64,000 nucleotides of DNA, taken from the NCBI GenBank assembly GCA_003439945.1, contig QVRM01004859.1, positions 124,001 to 188,000 of the forward strand, written 5' to 3'. The position numbers and the translations under genes were made by a program. Within the stretch, counting starts at the first letter, position 1. Every line of letters begins with the position of its first letter. Positions 33,180 to 44,384 of this stretch are shown here, piece by piece. The notes beneath the pieces are model-generated. The model did no database searches and was not told the origin of the DNA. It saw only the letters and a list, made by a program, of their open reading frames with translations. This DNA comes from Dermanyssus gallinae (lineage: Eukaryota > Arthropoda > Arachnida > Mesostigmata > Dermanyssidae).

Positions 33180-34125
33180 ATTATCGAAGGTGTACCCTGG
33201 GGTGTTTATGAGTTGTAGATGTGCCTGGGTTGCTCATTCTAAGAGGATCTCCCCTTTTCTGGATGAAGACACAGTGACTGTCGTCAGTACTAAGGTCCCC
33301 TCTCACAATTGCCATTCAATGACTGCAGGTGCTTGGGTTGAAATACAGTTCTTTGAGAGAGTTCTCATATTATTGTTGATGCCGGAGATCAAAAAAATAT
33401 AAACTAAGTAGATCGGAAGGTCGAAGGTGGTAATAAAAGAGAAGTGCGTGCTTTGTCTCACAGAGGTGGGGAATGGCCTAACGGGAAATACTATGAAGCG
33501 AATTTGTGATTAGCGTGGGGCCCAGTTTGAGAAAGCTGTGTGCTAAAGGTATTAGAGGGTAGTACGACTTCTATGTCGTTTTCGGTTGCAAATTAGGACG
33601 CCAGGTTGTATGCTCTAGGGGTTTTTCCGAGGTTTATTTGCAGTATATCAATATTACAGAAAATGTTGATTGTAGATTTCTCGAAAGTTTGTGACCCGTT
33701 GTCCTTATGCTAGTCATTGCGTCGTAGTGGCGTAGTGCACACCGTATGTTGCATACATAGCCCCTAACATTGGCCGTGCATTACTTTGCGACGTCTCCTT
33801 GTTCCCCGCATTTGAAGCAGCAAGGTTGGAATGGTCGGGCTATGGCACAATCTCTGGCCGTGTGCTTAAAACTCAGACACATTCAATACTGTGGTACCGA
33901 GACCATTTCGTCTATGCAGCATTGAGTCAACCCAACCAAGGTGCAAATATGTTTCTGGTGAAGAAACTTTTGAGTTTCCTCTATGGCATTTTAACCAAGA
34001 GTAAACACCGCTTTCGGTGCTCCGTCCTTGGTAAGAGCTTTGATAATGTCCGTTGGCTCGACGGATTATCTAGGTCTCGGACTATCATAGCCTTAGTCTG
34101 TGCAACCGCTTGGACTGTCGCTTAA
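33180..34125 (-). pseudogene. R1-like LINE fragment: ORF1 zinc knuckles and endonuclease start
   Basis: On the - strand near 33830-33750 there is CCFKCGEQGDVAK, a gag-type zinc knuckle, followed by a second knuckle remnant (YVCN). Then near 33655-33600 comes ILQINLGKTPRAYNLAS, the N-terminus of the AP-like endonuclease. After many stops a block NTPGYTFDNGRQT is seen near 33200. The nearest match is the + strand fragment at 34250-37190, which has the same order. The two lie back to back. Confidence 0.7.
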
Positions 34126-34249
34126 AAATATACTTTTCTTTTATTTTTTAAATGTTTATTTATTGCCAGTGGCATTAAAATACCTTGCACAATCTCGCGG
34201 CTGCCCGACGGGGCCCTTAGCTACTCAAAAAGTTTGGTGACCAGGAACT

Positions 34250-37190
34250 CGCAAGCATGTTTAAGAAAGCATGGAGACCTGCGTCACAACTCAGTAGCCA
34301 CAACTTTTGCGCGCTGAGCCTACGAGCGAACCTCCGGACAAAACAGGCTAAGGAACAGCCGCCTCTACTAGTAGTCAAACCTAAAACAGAAACACTTCCG
34401 GATGAAGCTATGGACACTCAGTGCAAATCTAGATTTGCCGTTTAAAACAGGGAAAGCTAGCTACGCCTATGAAGAAGAGAAGAAAACTCTTCTCCAGTTC
34501 TACTACCCCTGAGCGAGAAGAGCCTTCTTCACCTAACTATGTAAACGAGAAGGGCTTATAGCTCCTACTGACGTCAGTGGCCGACATAGAAAAACTAGTC
34601 AGCAAACACCACACTGCGCACCTGCAAATCTCTAAAGCGGTACTAAGTATGAGTTTAAATATACGTAAAATCCGCCGTAGAGTGTTTGAGGTAGGTTTCA
34701 CTCCCGCTAGAACAAAGGGACAGTCCGTCAAAGTAAAAACAGATCCACTCACAGAGCTAGCACCTTTCCCGCCAGCAGAGAAACTTATAGCTGCAGAGAT
34801 ACAAAGCCTCCTCATTAAAGATAAACAATATGCAGACCTCATGCAAAAAGAATGGCCCGCGCGCACATAAGTTCTGCCTTTCCTCTTTTGATTTCGTTAT
34901 TTCCCAACTTTCTCACTGACTTCGTAATCTACAACGGAAGCAAGAAGGTAAACTAGCTTACAATTTTTTGTTTACTGCATTACAAAAATCATCGATTATA
35001 AAAACATCGTTTTTCAAACACTTCAATTATGTTTTTAATATAATACGTGCTAAACTGCCACCAGCCTCAGTAATCCAATTATCTTAGCCTGACAAGGCGC
35101 CATCAAAAGCCTTACAACTTTCACCAAGGTCCGACAAAGACGAACGTCTCATAGACCGATTATCGCCACAGTTCCCTGAACTGCAGGATGCATTGCCACA
35201 CCTTAAGGAAGGGAAGTCTATTTACCTGCAGAATCGGGACATCCTAACAATCGAGGAAGTTGTTAGGAAGCCCCAACGCACGGATGATCCCGCACGCTAA
35301 CGAGAACAAGTTCTCTATAATAATATGGTTTATAAACACTTAGGTTGAGTAAAATTATAAACGTATACATCATACATAGTTAGTGCTTCTTTCACTTCAT
35401 TGGGCCTTCTCTCATCTTGCAAGTTTAGCTATTGACAGAACTGCTGGACATGCTGCGGCGTGGTATCTGTCGCTCTGGCCAGAGACCGGTGGCGTGGTGG
35501 ATTCGTCTGCGCCTCGCAATCGATAGGCGCGGGGGTTCGAGCCCCACCGTTAGACATTTGTATCTATGGGGGTCCGTCTATGAAGCAATGCGAAATGCAG
35601 TCCCGTGGACGTTAAATCTTGGCTGAGGGTCAGCCCGAAAACTTTACTTTACAGGCCAGAGCCCCTTGTACACTTGCAACACTCCTGAGAATCATGGAAT
35701 TCTTCCGTGCTGCATAACATGTGATGAAACCCGCGGGCTGCAAACGCCGTAGTTAAATGTTGACCCTCATATCCCACTGCTCGCCAGGCCGTGCTTGTCA
35801 TCGCCAATATGTTGCCAATGGAACCGAAGAATAAAGACAGTCAAAATGCGCGGGTTCAAACACTCACTGATCTTATTTATTATGTTTCACACTACGACAG
35901 AGAGCCATACGACAGCGCCGCCTCTCTTCGTAGTATTGCCTAGCTAGCTCACACTCTATGTCCCGGCGGTTAGCGCAAAGCTATCGTAGTATGCAATCCT
36001 AAATCAATTCCAGAACCAGTTTCATAAAAAAAAATCTGACTCCCATATGAGTGATATACCGAATGTTGCTATTGGTTCTACTTTAATCCTGAAAAGGGCG
36101 GAGTTCTCTATGTAGGTTCTAAGAGAGACAGCGACTAGTCTATCCGGCTTATTTAGGTCTAGAGACATCCAGGCAGCGGCAGTGGCCATTTCGGCAGCCG
36201 ATACCGGTTTCATGAGGAAAGTGTTAGAGCAAGTTCTCGCAAAATACCCAGGAATTACCCTAGAAATCCGAACTAAAGGCCGGAAAATAAAAGAGGCTCA
36301 CGACAAAAAGAAGATAACGTAGCCTGACTCTACCTTTGCCGTTGTCGTGAAATCAGGAAATGCATCCTATGCTGACGCCCTACCCGCGCTCAAGGACAAC
36401 ATTGACCCAGCGACAGCTGAAACAGACGTTAAAAGAGCTGCAAGAGCAGCTACAGGCGAAATCCGACTGATCCGACCCGATGCCATTGGCAATTTTTTTA
36501 GCAAATGAAGGAGAAGGCGTCTTTGGAAGCGACAGCCCAAGCGGTCTCACAGACCACGGCTGTGATAATCCGAGACCTAGATGAGTCCATCGAGCCGAAG
36601 AAAAGCGCTTACCAAGGACGGGGCACCGGAAATGGTTTTTACTTTAGGCCCGCAAAAAACCCGGGCAGGCGACTACTCGTGCATTGCTAAAATGCCAGCA
36701 GAGGAAGCTCAAAGGCTTCTACGACAAAGACATATTCACCTTGGTTGGTCTCGGTGCCGCAGTGCTCACTGCGTCTGAGCTTTAATCACACGGCCAGGTA
36801 CTGTACGGCAGCCCGACCAACTCAACCGCTTCAAATGCGGAGGACCAGATCACGTCGCAAATGGCTGCACGGCCATTGTTAGGTGCTTTGTATGCAACAT
36901 AGATGGACACTACGCCACTACAACGCAATGTCCAGCATACAGAAAACGGATCTCACCCTCCGAGGAAACCACAATCAAAATGACCAGCAACAATAAAATA
37001 CTGCAAATAAACCTCCGCAGAGCCCCCAAAGCATAAGATCTGGCGTCCCAATTTGCACCCGAAAACGACATAAAAATATTACTTCTCTCAAAGAGCCATA
37101 TATATATATATATATATATAAATCTTGAAGCAGAACGGCTTCGGTGACTCTCCAGACAGCAGGAAGACGACACTGCTTACAGAGGACCGG
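34250..37190 (+). pseudogene. R1-like LINE 5' part: ORF1 and endonuclease start
   Basis: Frame pieces include a 97-codon stretch at 34577-34870 (IEKLVSKHHTAHLQISKAV, then LLIKDKQYADLM). Later come NASYADALPALK (about 36360, the conserved SYAd.Lk block of R1-type ORF1), LNRFKCGGPDHVANGC and VRCFVCNIDGHY (two zinc knuckles, about 36820-36920), and ILQINLRRAPKA (endonuclease start, about 36995). It is cut at a (TA)n tract near 37098. A SINE is inserted at 35477-35661. The 3' half of the element is missing, which is unusual for LINE truncation. Confidence 0.7.
35477..35661 (+). mobile_element. tRNA-derived SINE, copy 1
   Basis: The body is 35485-35653. It has an A-box-like GGCGTGGTGGATTCGTC, a B-box GGGTTCGAGCCCC, a unique tail with GGGGGTCCGTCTAT and CTTGGCTGAGGGTCAGCCC, and a 3' end GAAAACTTTACTTTAC. 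An 8-bp direct repeat GGCCAGAG flanks it (35477-35484 and 35654-35661). The B box is a perfect internal Pol III promoter element. Confidence 0.85.
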
Positions 37191-37411
37191 CTTCACAGGT
37201 TAATGGGCAAAGCGTGTCTGATGAGATGGGGAACCCGGGGGTGACTACGGCCGATTGGTCCGATTGGCACCCGCCACAGCTCCTGTCAGTTCGTAACACT
37301 ATAAAATAAAGATCCATTTCATATTTATTCACTCAGGTTGAGTAGGGATTATAACCACAAATCACTTTGACAAACTTTAGGAACAGTGAGTACAACTATT
37401 ACCGGGTTATC

Positions 37412-37412
<1 letters not shown>

Positions 37413-37447
<35 letters not shown>
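37413..37447. repeat. (TA)n microsatellite
   Basis: A TA run directly beside the palindromic mini-element. A second TA run follows it at about 37542-37570. Confidence 0.95.
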
Positions 37448-37450
<3 letters not shown>

Positions 37451-37451
37451 G

Positions 37452-37540
37452 TTCTCGGGCACAAAATATAATAGAATATATAAGCTACAAGGCGCTACAC
37501 TGACGGTCTTACATATTCGATTATATTTTATGCCCAAGAA
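37452..37540. repeat. 89-bp palindromic mini-element, copy B
   Basis: It has the same length and arms as 1739-1827, with a longer TA run on each side. A partial second unit follows from 37574. Confidence 0.8.
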
Positions 37541-37574
<34 letters not shown>

Positions 37575-37897
37575 TATCGGACATATAATATAATAGGATA
37601 TATAAGCTACAAGGCACCATACTGACGGACTAATTCATTTAAAGATTGCATTTTGCGGCATGGTATATTCGGTAGAGTTCACCGCAGCGGCGGCACACAC
37701 AAGTCGCTCTTTATGGAAATCAGCACGTTGACATAAAATGTGATGAAAGCCGTGCATTGCAAATCGTGTCATGCGAACGTTCCAGTAGAGCCGCAACGTT
37801 CAGATTGCACGATGGAAACACTCGTCTGGGGGCTCTCGACGTGTTGTCATGTACCTTGAATTCTAGCGCAGTTGGGATATGTGCTCGAATAAAACAT

Positions 37898-38509
37898 TCA
37901 CTCAACGAATTCTTTTCTACAATATAGTTTACTCTGTCCTTGCTTAGGCTGACCGCAAATTAATGACCGGGCTCCGAGGAAGGTCGGAAATGACGCTGGG
38001 GTAACTATCGAGCAACCATAGTCAGCTGGGGTGTCACGTAAGGATGTCGTGCGACTGGAGGAAGGACAATCGAGATGAGCGTTGAAATCTCCCGCGACGA
38101 TAAGAGGAGCAGCAGACGGAAGCGTGGCTTGAATGCAGCTGACCAACTTTTCAACGAGTGCGAGAGTAAGTTCCGAGTCCGCAGGCCTTGCTGGGGCCGC
38201 TCTGAGTCAAAAGCGGGAGCCTCGTAGGGCCACGAGGTTGTCTCCGATGAGGCAGGGGGTAAGGTCCCCCACTCTACGGCAGTACAGCACAGACACTCCA
38301 CCGCGGGGTCGTCCAAGACCGGCCCTCTTTTGAGCCATGCAGTGGGCGGCGTAGAACCCTGAGCAATCAAAAGGTGCGGTCGCCCACGTCTCCGTTAGAA
38401 CCGGAATATCCACACCATCTAGAGCCATCGCTGCAAGCAGCGCTACGGTTGCAGCGCCGATCTTTTTGGCGACTTCCCCCTTGTACAAATATTGGCCGCT
38501 TCCGACCAC
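37898..38509 (-). pseudogene. AP-like endonuclease of LINE copy B
   Basis: On the - strand, near 38500-38210, the frame reads ALDGVDIPVLTETWATAPFD, then GGVSVLYCRR and NLVALRGSRF. From about 38146 another frame reads APLIVAGDFNAHLDCPSS. LTETW and GDFNAHL are catalytic-site motifs of the exonuclease-endonuclease-phosphatase fold used by non-LTR retrotransposons to nick DNA. A frameshift splits the domain. Confidence 0.75.
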
Positions 38510-39748
38510 TTATCGTTGCGTGATAGTGAGATGGGGTACTGAAAAGAGAGCATTGTCTTGCACAGCTTTAGCCGCAAGCATATCGTTGGCTGCCTTACAG
38601 TCCTGTCCGAATAGAGGTATGGACAGGACATGGAGTTCAGACCCCGGGCGAGAGACGTGCACTTTTGCGGCCAATGCTTCAACCGCTGCCACAACTTATT
38701 TTTCTCAAAGTCCATACATGCGTGATATCTCGCTTGCAAGAAAATCGACACTGGCCCACTGGCAGCATTGATGTGCTTCTCCTGCTCTGCCACTATGCTA
38801 TCGATGTCCTTCCTCGAGGACGGGCGCACTGACACGGGTGTCCCATTTGGGAGGAGCTCCTAAAGAGCAGGCCTAAGTGGTTAAACGACACTGTCACCTA
38901 GCACCAACACGGATTTCTTCGGCGGGGGCAACAATGCGGCATTATCTCGGCCGTCAGTGGCATCCATAGGGTCCTCGCGCGGTTGATTGGGTGGCATTTG
39001 GGCTTGGCTTTGTGTAACAACGCCAGCCAGCTGTAAATGCTGCACTGGGTATAGTCTCATCCGATTTCAATCATGCTGAATGGATAGTTCGATTGCACTT
39101 TGAACAGCTCGGGTTGAGCCCACCCTGAGCGGTTTCTTAACATCTTGCGCATACCAGACTCACGCGCGATTCCTTTAGGCGCTGGTTGAGATTAGGCGGA
39201 GAGCGGTCGCGTTAGGCCGCCGGCCCATTTGGCGTGCACTGTTGTTGCTGTGGTGTCGCAGTTGACATTCCTACAAATGTGTCTGTCGGGCTGTTCCGAG
39301 CAATATGGTCATGTCTGTCCGCGCTAACCGGGTCTTAAAATGACGGAATCACAGCTGCCGTACTTATAGGCGGAGCACTAAAAAACTAGCTTGCGCTGAG
39401 ACAACGACCTTTCTATAGTCCAGAAGGGTGCACGGAGTTACGAGGAGTCGATTGATGTGACGATATCCAAACTTCGGTTCATCATACTCTCATAACATGC
39501 CAATGACACAGAGCCATGACAAAAACACGTCCGCACTCTATGATAGCTGACAACAGTACTTAAATAAAGAGAAAGCGTAAAGCTTCAAGGAGAGGTGTGT
39601 TTAGTGGGTAGGGGTTTCGACGAAGTAAGATCCAGCCGTCGTAGTCGAATCCCACGCAGTGCGGGTTGGCTGTCATGCCCGTCGCGCCAGTGCGTAAATG
39701 CATTCACAAAAATAATTATATATGTATATATATATATATATATATATA

Positions 39749-40922
39749 GTGTGTTGCAAAAAATTAGCAACTCATGTTTTTTTGCGATAATTTCGGCTTG
39801 GTTTATTTGAATGGTTTGAAATTTAAGCGCATGATGTACATGACGAAACATGAGTATAGTGTTGATTTCATTGCAATCTCAAAATCGGTTCATACAAAAA
39901 ATAAAAAAGTGTGAAAAAACAGTGTTGCAAAATATTAGCAACAATAACATGCTAACAACACAGCTCTTGTTTGTAAAGGATAGTCGATACTACAGCTGAT
40001 ATTCGATCCCAGGGATCAAATGTCAGGAATATTGTCTAGCTAAATCAATCGTTATATAGCTGCAAAATACTCTACAGCTTAGTCGTTGTTCTTCTCGGAT
40101 GAAAAGAAATTTAATCTCGATGGCCCTGACGGCTGTCAGTACTATTGGCACGACTTACGGAAGGAACCTAAATGGTTCTCGAAACGTGTGGCCGGTGGTG
40201 GCTCTGTGAAATATTGGGGCGCGTTTGGATATAATGGGAAGTCTGATCTAGTCGAGATTGTGGGCCGAAACAATTCTGACATGTACCAGCGCATTGTCGG
40301 TTCTTAGTTAGAAGCCCACTTCAGAAGAATTGGGGGACCTGACGCAGTTTTTCAACAAGACAACGCCACGTTTCATACCTCGGCTAGCACTATAGCCTTT
40401 TTTCAAGAACACGGAGTGCCACTTTTTGACTGGCCGGAATTAAGTCCAGACCTGAATCCTATTGAAAATCTTTGGGGACATTTGGTAAAGCAGATTTACG
40501 CAAATAGTCGACAATATAATCATTTGTCGGACCTCAAAGAAGCTGTCCAGCAAGCATGGACTAATATTCCACTTTCGTACTTACAACAGCTCATTAACTC
40601 CACGAAAGACCGAGTTTACGATTTGATTCAGAAGAAGGGACGAAAAACCCGTTTTTAGAATAAAATATGTAGTTTCAAATTAGTCATACAGCCCTGCTAA
40701 GAATCGAATACGCTGTGAGGCGCTATTGTTGCTAATATTTTGCAACACTGTTTTTTCACACTTTTTTATTTTTTGTATGAACCGATGTTGAGATTACAAT
40801 GAAATCAACACTATACTCACGTTTGTCATGTACATCATGCGCTTAAAATTTCAAGCCATTCAAATAAGCCAAGCCGAAATTATCACAAAAAAACATGAGT
40901 TGCTAATTTTTTGCAACACACT
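39749..40922 (+). mobile_element. Tc1-like DNA transposon with about 198-bp inverted termini
   Basis: The left terminus (39749-39946) and the reversed right terminus (40724-40922) match closely. Each carries two direct copies of a GTGTTGCAAAAaATTAGCAAC-type motif, one at the outer end (39749-39772) and one at the inner end (39921-39944). This is an IR/DR layout like that of Tc1-group elements such as Sleeping Beauty. The element sits in a TA run inside LINE copy B. The part coding for the DNA-binding half of the transposase is deleted. Confidence 0.92.
40086..40658 (+). pseudogene. Tc1-like transposase catalytic domain (DD34E) with one stop
   Basis: The frame gives FFSDEKKFNLDGPDG (first Asp), VKYWGAFGYNGKSDL, a TAG at 40305-40307, then FQQDNATFHTS (second Asp) and SPDLNPIENLWG (Glu). 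There are 34 residues between the second Asp and the Glu (DD34E). Reading stays in the same frame across the TAG. About 130 bases separate the terminus from the first motif, so the N-terminal helix-turn-helix domain of about 120 residues is absent. The stop and the deletion both rule out an active protein, but the termini could still be moved by a related transposase. Confidence 0.9.
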
Positions 40923-40923
40923 T

Positions 40924-40925
<2 letters not shown>

Positions 40926-40962
<37 letters not shown>
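40926..40962. repeat. (TA)n microsatellite right of the Tc1-like element
   Basis: A TA run. Together with the run at about 39721-39748 it marks the insertion site of the Tc1-like element. Confidence 0.9.
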
Positions 40963-40966
<4 letters not shown>

Positions 40967-41206
40967 ATCACTCAAAGAAAATTCGATCAATATTTGAGAT
41001 TGAAGCGGCGACAGCCCGGGAGATGACAATCATGGCTAGCGTACTAGCCCCTAAACTAGCGCCGCAACATCTTATTGTTAAAAGTAGTCTTATAGTCCTG
41101 CTTAGACAGGGCCGAGGGTGTTAAGAGGGGTGCGAGAATGTTCAAACTCAGTTTCCAAAGTTGTCATCTTATTAACAAAATGATTTATCAAGCACAACGA
41201 TGTGGA

Positions 41207-41939
41207 CTGTTGTGCCGCCTTTGCCCTCCGTTAGCTTCGATCTGGAGTCCAACAGACTCTCGTCATGGTCAGACGAGCGTACCGCTGACGCCTTGGGCGT
41301 AAGCCGTAATTGCAGGATGCGTCAGTTTCCGACAATTGTCAGTAGCGTAAGCAGTGTCCGACTCCGGTGCGACTTACGAGTAGATGCTGCCGGCGTCTGC
41401 AGAGGCAGCCGGTTTCCACATTCCACAGTTTGACCTGTCACCTCCTCCGCTTTCTCCGCGACCACCAGTTGTCTCCAGCCGCTTACGTTCACGGAGCTAA
41501 CTTCCTAGCCAGGGTTTTTAGGAGGGACTACTCTAGACTCGATCTAAGTCCAGATGCGTGCGATCCAAGTAAGTGCCGATCTGGTGGTGGCATTAGTTTG
41601 GGTCGATTTCCAGTTCCACTAGTCCAAAGTTTGGACATGGTGAACTAGACAAACCGATCGGCTAAGTTGATTTGCCTAACCGGCTTCTTCCACTTAGCCC
41701 GTCTGGATGCCTAGGCCACATAATGCAAAATAGACTCAAATGATATAGAATGGCCGAATTAGGCTTAAGCCGCTGATCAGAACGGTGGGTCGCACTCCTG
41801 TGCTATTGCTGATTACGAGACTCCGGGCGGGCAGACTAGAACGGACTAGCATCCCCTTCAGTCGACTGATTACTTACCGTCTTGGCCATGTAGGCACACG
41901 TTGTCGTCTTCGTCTTGACCTTGCTGAATCCAAGATCCT
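41207..41939. other. Unassigned stretch
   Basis: Overlapping open pieces at 41200-41648 (+) show no domain. The text near 41700-41930 looks like decayed coding sequence but I cannot name it. Confidence 0.35.
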
Positions 41940-43110
41940 GAAGGGCCAACAGTGGTAAGAATGAGGCAAAGCAATCGGCGAAAGCCAGGTAGAGTCAAGC
42001 CTATGGGGCCATCAAATACTGATAACATCCATTAGTCTTAATTAGCACTGCAGGAAAGTAAAGATGGCTGATGCATGGCTGCCCTAGACAGGTCGGTACC
42101 CTGAGGTACATGTACCTGTGAATGAGTGAAGTCTGTCAGGAGATGACTTAATGATGGCTGATATTGATGTAGGAGAACGAGTGTTCTTTTTTTGAAGTTT
42201 CAGGCACAACCAGAGCTTTCAACCGTCAGCTTCTAGTGTGGGACTCTCACACGGTTAAAGCTTCTTTCTCCGCACTTCTTTAATTTTTGGAATTGTGTAA
42301 CACTACTTCGAGGCCATGAAAAGGGGTGTCTTACTTTGACCTACTCATGGATATCTCGCTAGGCTTGTTCCCGGAACCGGGAGTGCGTCGAGACCCTGTG
42401 GAAGGCTTGGCTGCATGTCGCCTCTTACTAAAACCCTGCGTACCACCATACATTGTCGAGCCCGATGGCGTGGTGGATTAAGTCTCCGCCTCGCAACCGG
42501 AGGAGACACATAGGTGCGCGGGTTCGAGCCCCACCATTGCATATTTGTATTTAAGGGGGTCCGTCTATAAAGCAATGTGAAAAACAGTTCCGTAGACGTT
42601 AAATTTTGGCTGAGGGTCAACCCGAAAACTTTACTACCATACATCGTGTCTGCTGCCGCTTTTGAACGTTGTTCACGGAGTTTCTTGTACAGAATAAAAT
42701 GTCCAATTCGGATTTTTGCATCCATGCATACTTCTTAAATATAGTTTTTTTTAATGGCTGATCGATGCAATTTAGTATACTTTATCGTTTTTAGAAGTTA
42801 TACTAAAAACTGTACGTAGCCCAATTTTCGGGTACGGCTTTTTTATGCTATTCTCTCAAACGGTGGTGTATGGGGGAACTGACTCGAATTTTCCACTCTA
42901 ACATGTTTGTGTTTCTATGTATTTCATATCTGCGCCTATAATAGACATCTCTATGTTTACTGGTTACTAGCGACGCATATATACATTGAATTTCCAAACG
43001 CTTCTAAAAATGCGTCCTTAAAAAAGCTACTTGATATTAAAGCAAACCTTAATTAACGTTGCTCCAAAATTATACCAACATAGATGAATGCGATAAGTCA
43101 AAGTCGTTCA
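41940..43110 (+). repeat. Long dispersed repeat, copy 2, with SINE insertion
   Basis: It shares ordered blocks with 12580-13880 in the same orientation. A SINE with its own target duplication interrupts it at 42445-42647. Confidence 0.7.
42445..42647 (+). mobile_element. tRNA-derived SINE, copy 2
   Basis: The body is 42457-42635. It has an A-box-like GGCGTGGTGGATTAAGTC, a B box GGGTTCGAGCCCC and the same tail as copy 1 (GGGGGTCCGTCTATAAAGCAA, TTGGCTGAGGGTCAACCC, GAAAACTTTACT). A 12-bp flank repeat ACCATACAT(T/C)GT has one mismatch (42445-42456 and 42636-42647). Confidence 0.88.
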
Positions 43111-43142
43111 TGTGACAAATGTAGCTGAGAAAATGTTACACG

Positions 43143-44342
43143 TTAATCTGAAAGCGGATCGGCACCCGTGGTGCCTTCGACGAGATTACGGACAATTACT
43201 CGTTTTAGTGAGGAGCGGTCCAACGAGAAGTCCGCTCCTCCGGCGTTCTTGAGGGCTTCAAGAAATGAGGTACTTCCCCCTTCTGCTCCCTCTGCGACTA
43301 AAAGCCGCACATCCCCACTAGGCAGTTGCTGAACCCGAGCAATTTTAACATTAAATTGCTCTGGGCTTACTTTAGAGCCGAGGTTTTTTAGCGTGTCTGC
43401 ATAAGAGCCGGACCCTGTTTTCTTAATAACGATTGACGTCGTAGAATTGGCAGCACGCTTTGGTACACCGACCAGGTGCTTGCTTCGAGCGGGCTTAATT
43501 GGACCTGCTGCGATGTGGATATCGTGCTTTCGTGCAAGGCACTTAAGAAGCTTGCGATAGCCCAGCCTCTCACCCTGCTTAAATAGATAGCAAGGTATGG
43601 GGGTGGACTCGGCCAGTTTCAACTGGTTGCGCAGAAGGGAGCACGCGACCTGGTCGAGTAAGTCGTAGCACCGCTCCATGTCCAGCTCCTTAGGGTACCG
43701 TAGAGCAATTAGCGCGCGCGTTTCCAGCTTCCCGTCATCGCCGGATTCTTGCACCTGGCGCGTGAACACTTTGCCCGCCGCAGGGGCGGCCTCCCCGGAG
43801 ATACCTCGGAATTGGGAGGCCATATTTCTCCAGGTCACACTGTCCGATGATTCGTCCTCGCTGGCTATTAGAATTCTAAGGGGGTGATCCCTTAGAATGC
43901 TTGCCTTGAGCACAGATACCCTTTCATACACCGGGTCCGGCCAATCCTGGTTGATGAGACTCGAAATGTCCTTCTCATATTGGTGCCCGCTAATAAGGCC
44001 GTTAATACGGTCTATGTCTCTTTGTGCTTCCTCTGGAACGATTTGGGTATGTCGGGTTGTCCGGCATCTCCTGCGGGCCTCCTTCTTTACTGCGGCTCGG
44101 AGCTTGTCCGCCATCGCCTGGATGGGCAGATGCACGCATCTTGCTGTGCTAATAAACGCACAGAGATCCTCAGAGATCTGACTAATCTCGTCAAGATGTC
44201 CGTCGTTTTTGTGTGCTTCATCTGGTTCTGCAGCCGAGCTTGTCTGCTCCGTCTGGTTCGGTGGACGGGAGACTTCATGCTCGGAGGCAGCTCCAGTGTC
44301 CTGTGTCTTGTCCGGTTCTTTCCGGAGCGGTCTGTTGCTCAT
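43143..44342 (-). CDS. R1-like LINE ORF1 (gag-like), open but C-terminally cut
   Basis: The frame is open over 399 codons from an ATG at 44342 and ends at 43143. The N-terminal third is charged and Ser/Gln-rich. The C-terminal part reads GSGSYADTLKNLGSKV, then NVKIARVQQLPSGDVRLLV, then SLKRVIVRNLVEGTTG. This is the SYA..L.......v..ir....G...l domain of R1/I-group ORF1 proteins, which bind element RNA. The zinc knuckles that should follow (they are seen at 36820-36920 in another copy) are missing. The frame stops at the border of the long dispersed repeat. ORF2 is absent. It is one of the few long undamaged frames here, but it is a 5' fragment. A tRNA-like pseudogene lies directly upstream on the same strand. 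Confidence 0.8.
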   Translation of the reverse strand: MSNRPLRKEPDKTQDTGAASEHEVSRPPNQTEQTSSAAEPDEAHKNDGHLDEISQISEDLCAFISTARCVHLPIQAMADKLRAAVKKEARRRCRTTRHTQIVPEEAQRDIDRINGLISGHQYEKDISSLINQDWPDPVYERVSVLKASILRDHPLRILIASEDESSDSVTWRNMASQFRGISGEAAPAAGKVFTRQVQESGDDGKLETRALIALRYPKELDMERCYDLLDQVACSLLRNQLKLAESTPIPCYLFKQGERLGYRKLLKCLARKHDIHIAAGPIKPARSKHLVGVPKRAANSTTSIVIKKTGSGSYADTLKNLGSKVSPEQFNVKIARVQQLPSGDVRLLVAEGAEGGSTSFLEALKNAGGADFSLDRSSLKRVIVRNLVEGTTGADPLSD

Positions 44343-44384
44343 TATGTCTCTACTTAGAGACAATGATAAAAAAAAAATTTTAAA

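Larger units (their letters stand above)
37574..41206 (-). mobile_element. PHD-finger LINE, copy B, with internal deletion and a nested Tc1 element
   Basis: The sequence is homologous to 1841-5566 throughout. Compared with copy A, the RT-bearing 1.5 kb (A: 2044-3540) is absent at 37770, about 230 bp of endonuclease are kept (about 38035-38260), and about 160 bp near 38775-38935 are extra. A Tc1-like element interrupts the leader at 39749-40922. The two LINE copies end at equivalent bases on both sides (AGCACAACGATGTGG at the 5' end). Confidence 0.8.
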
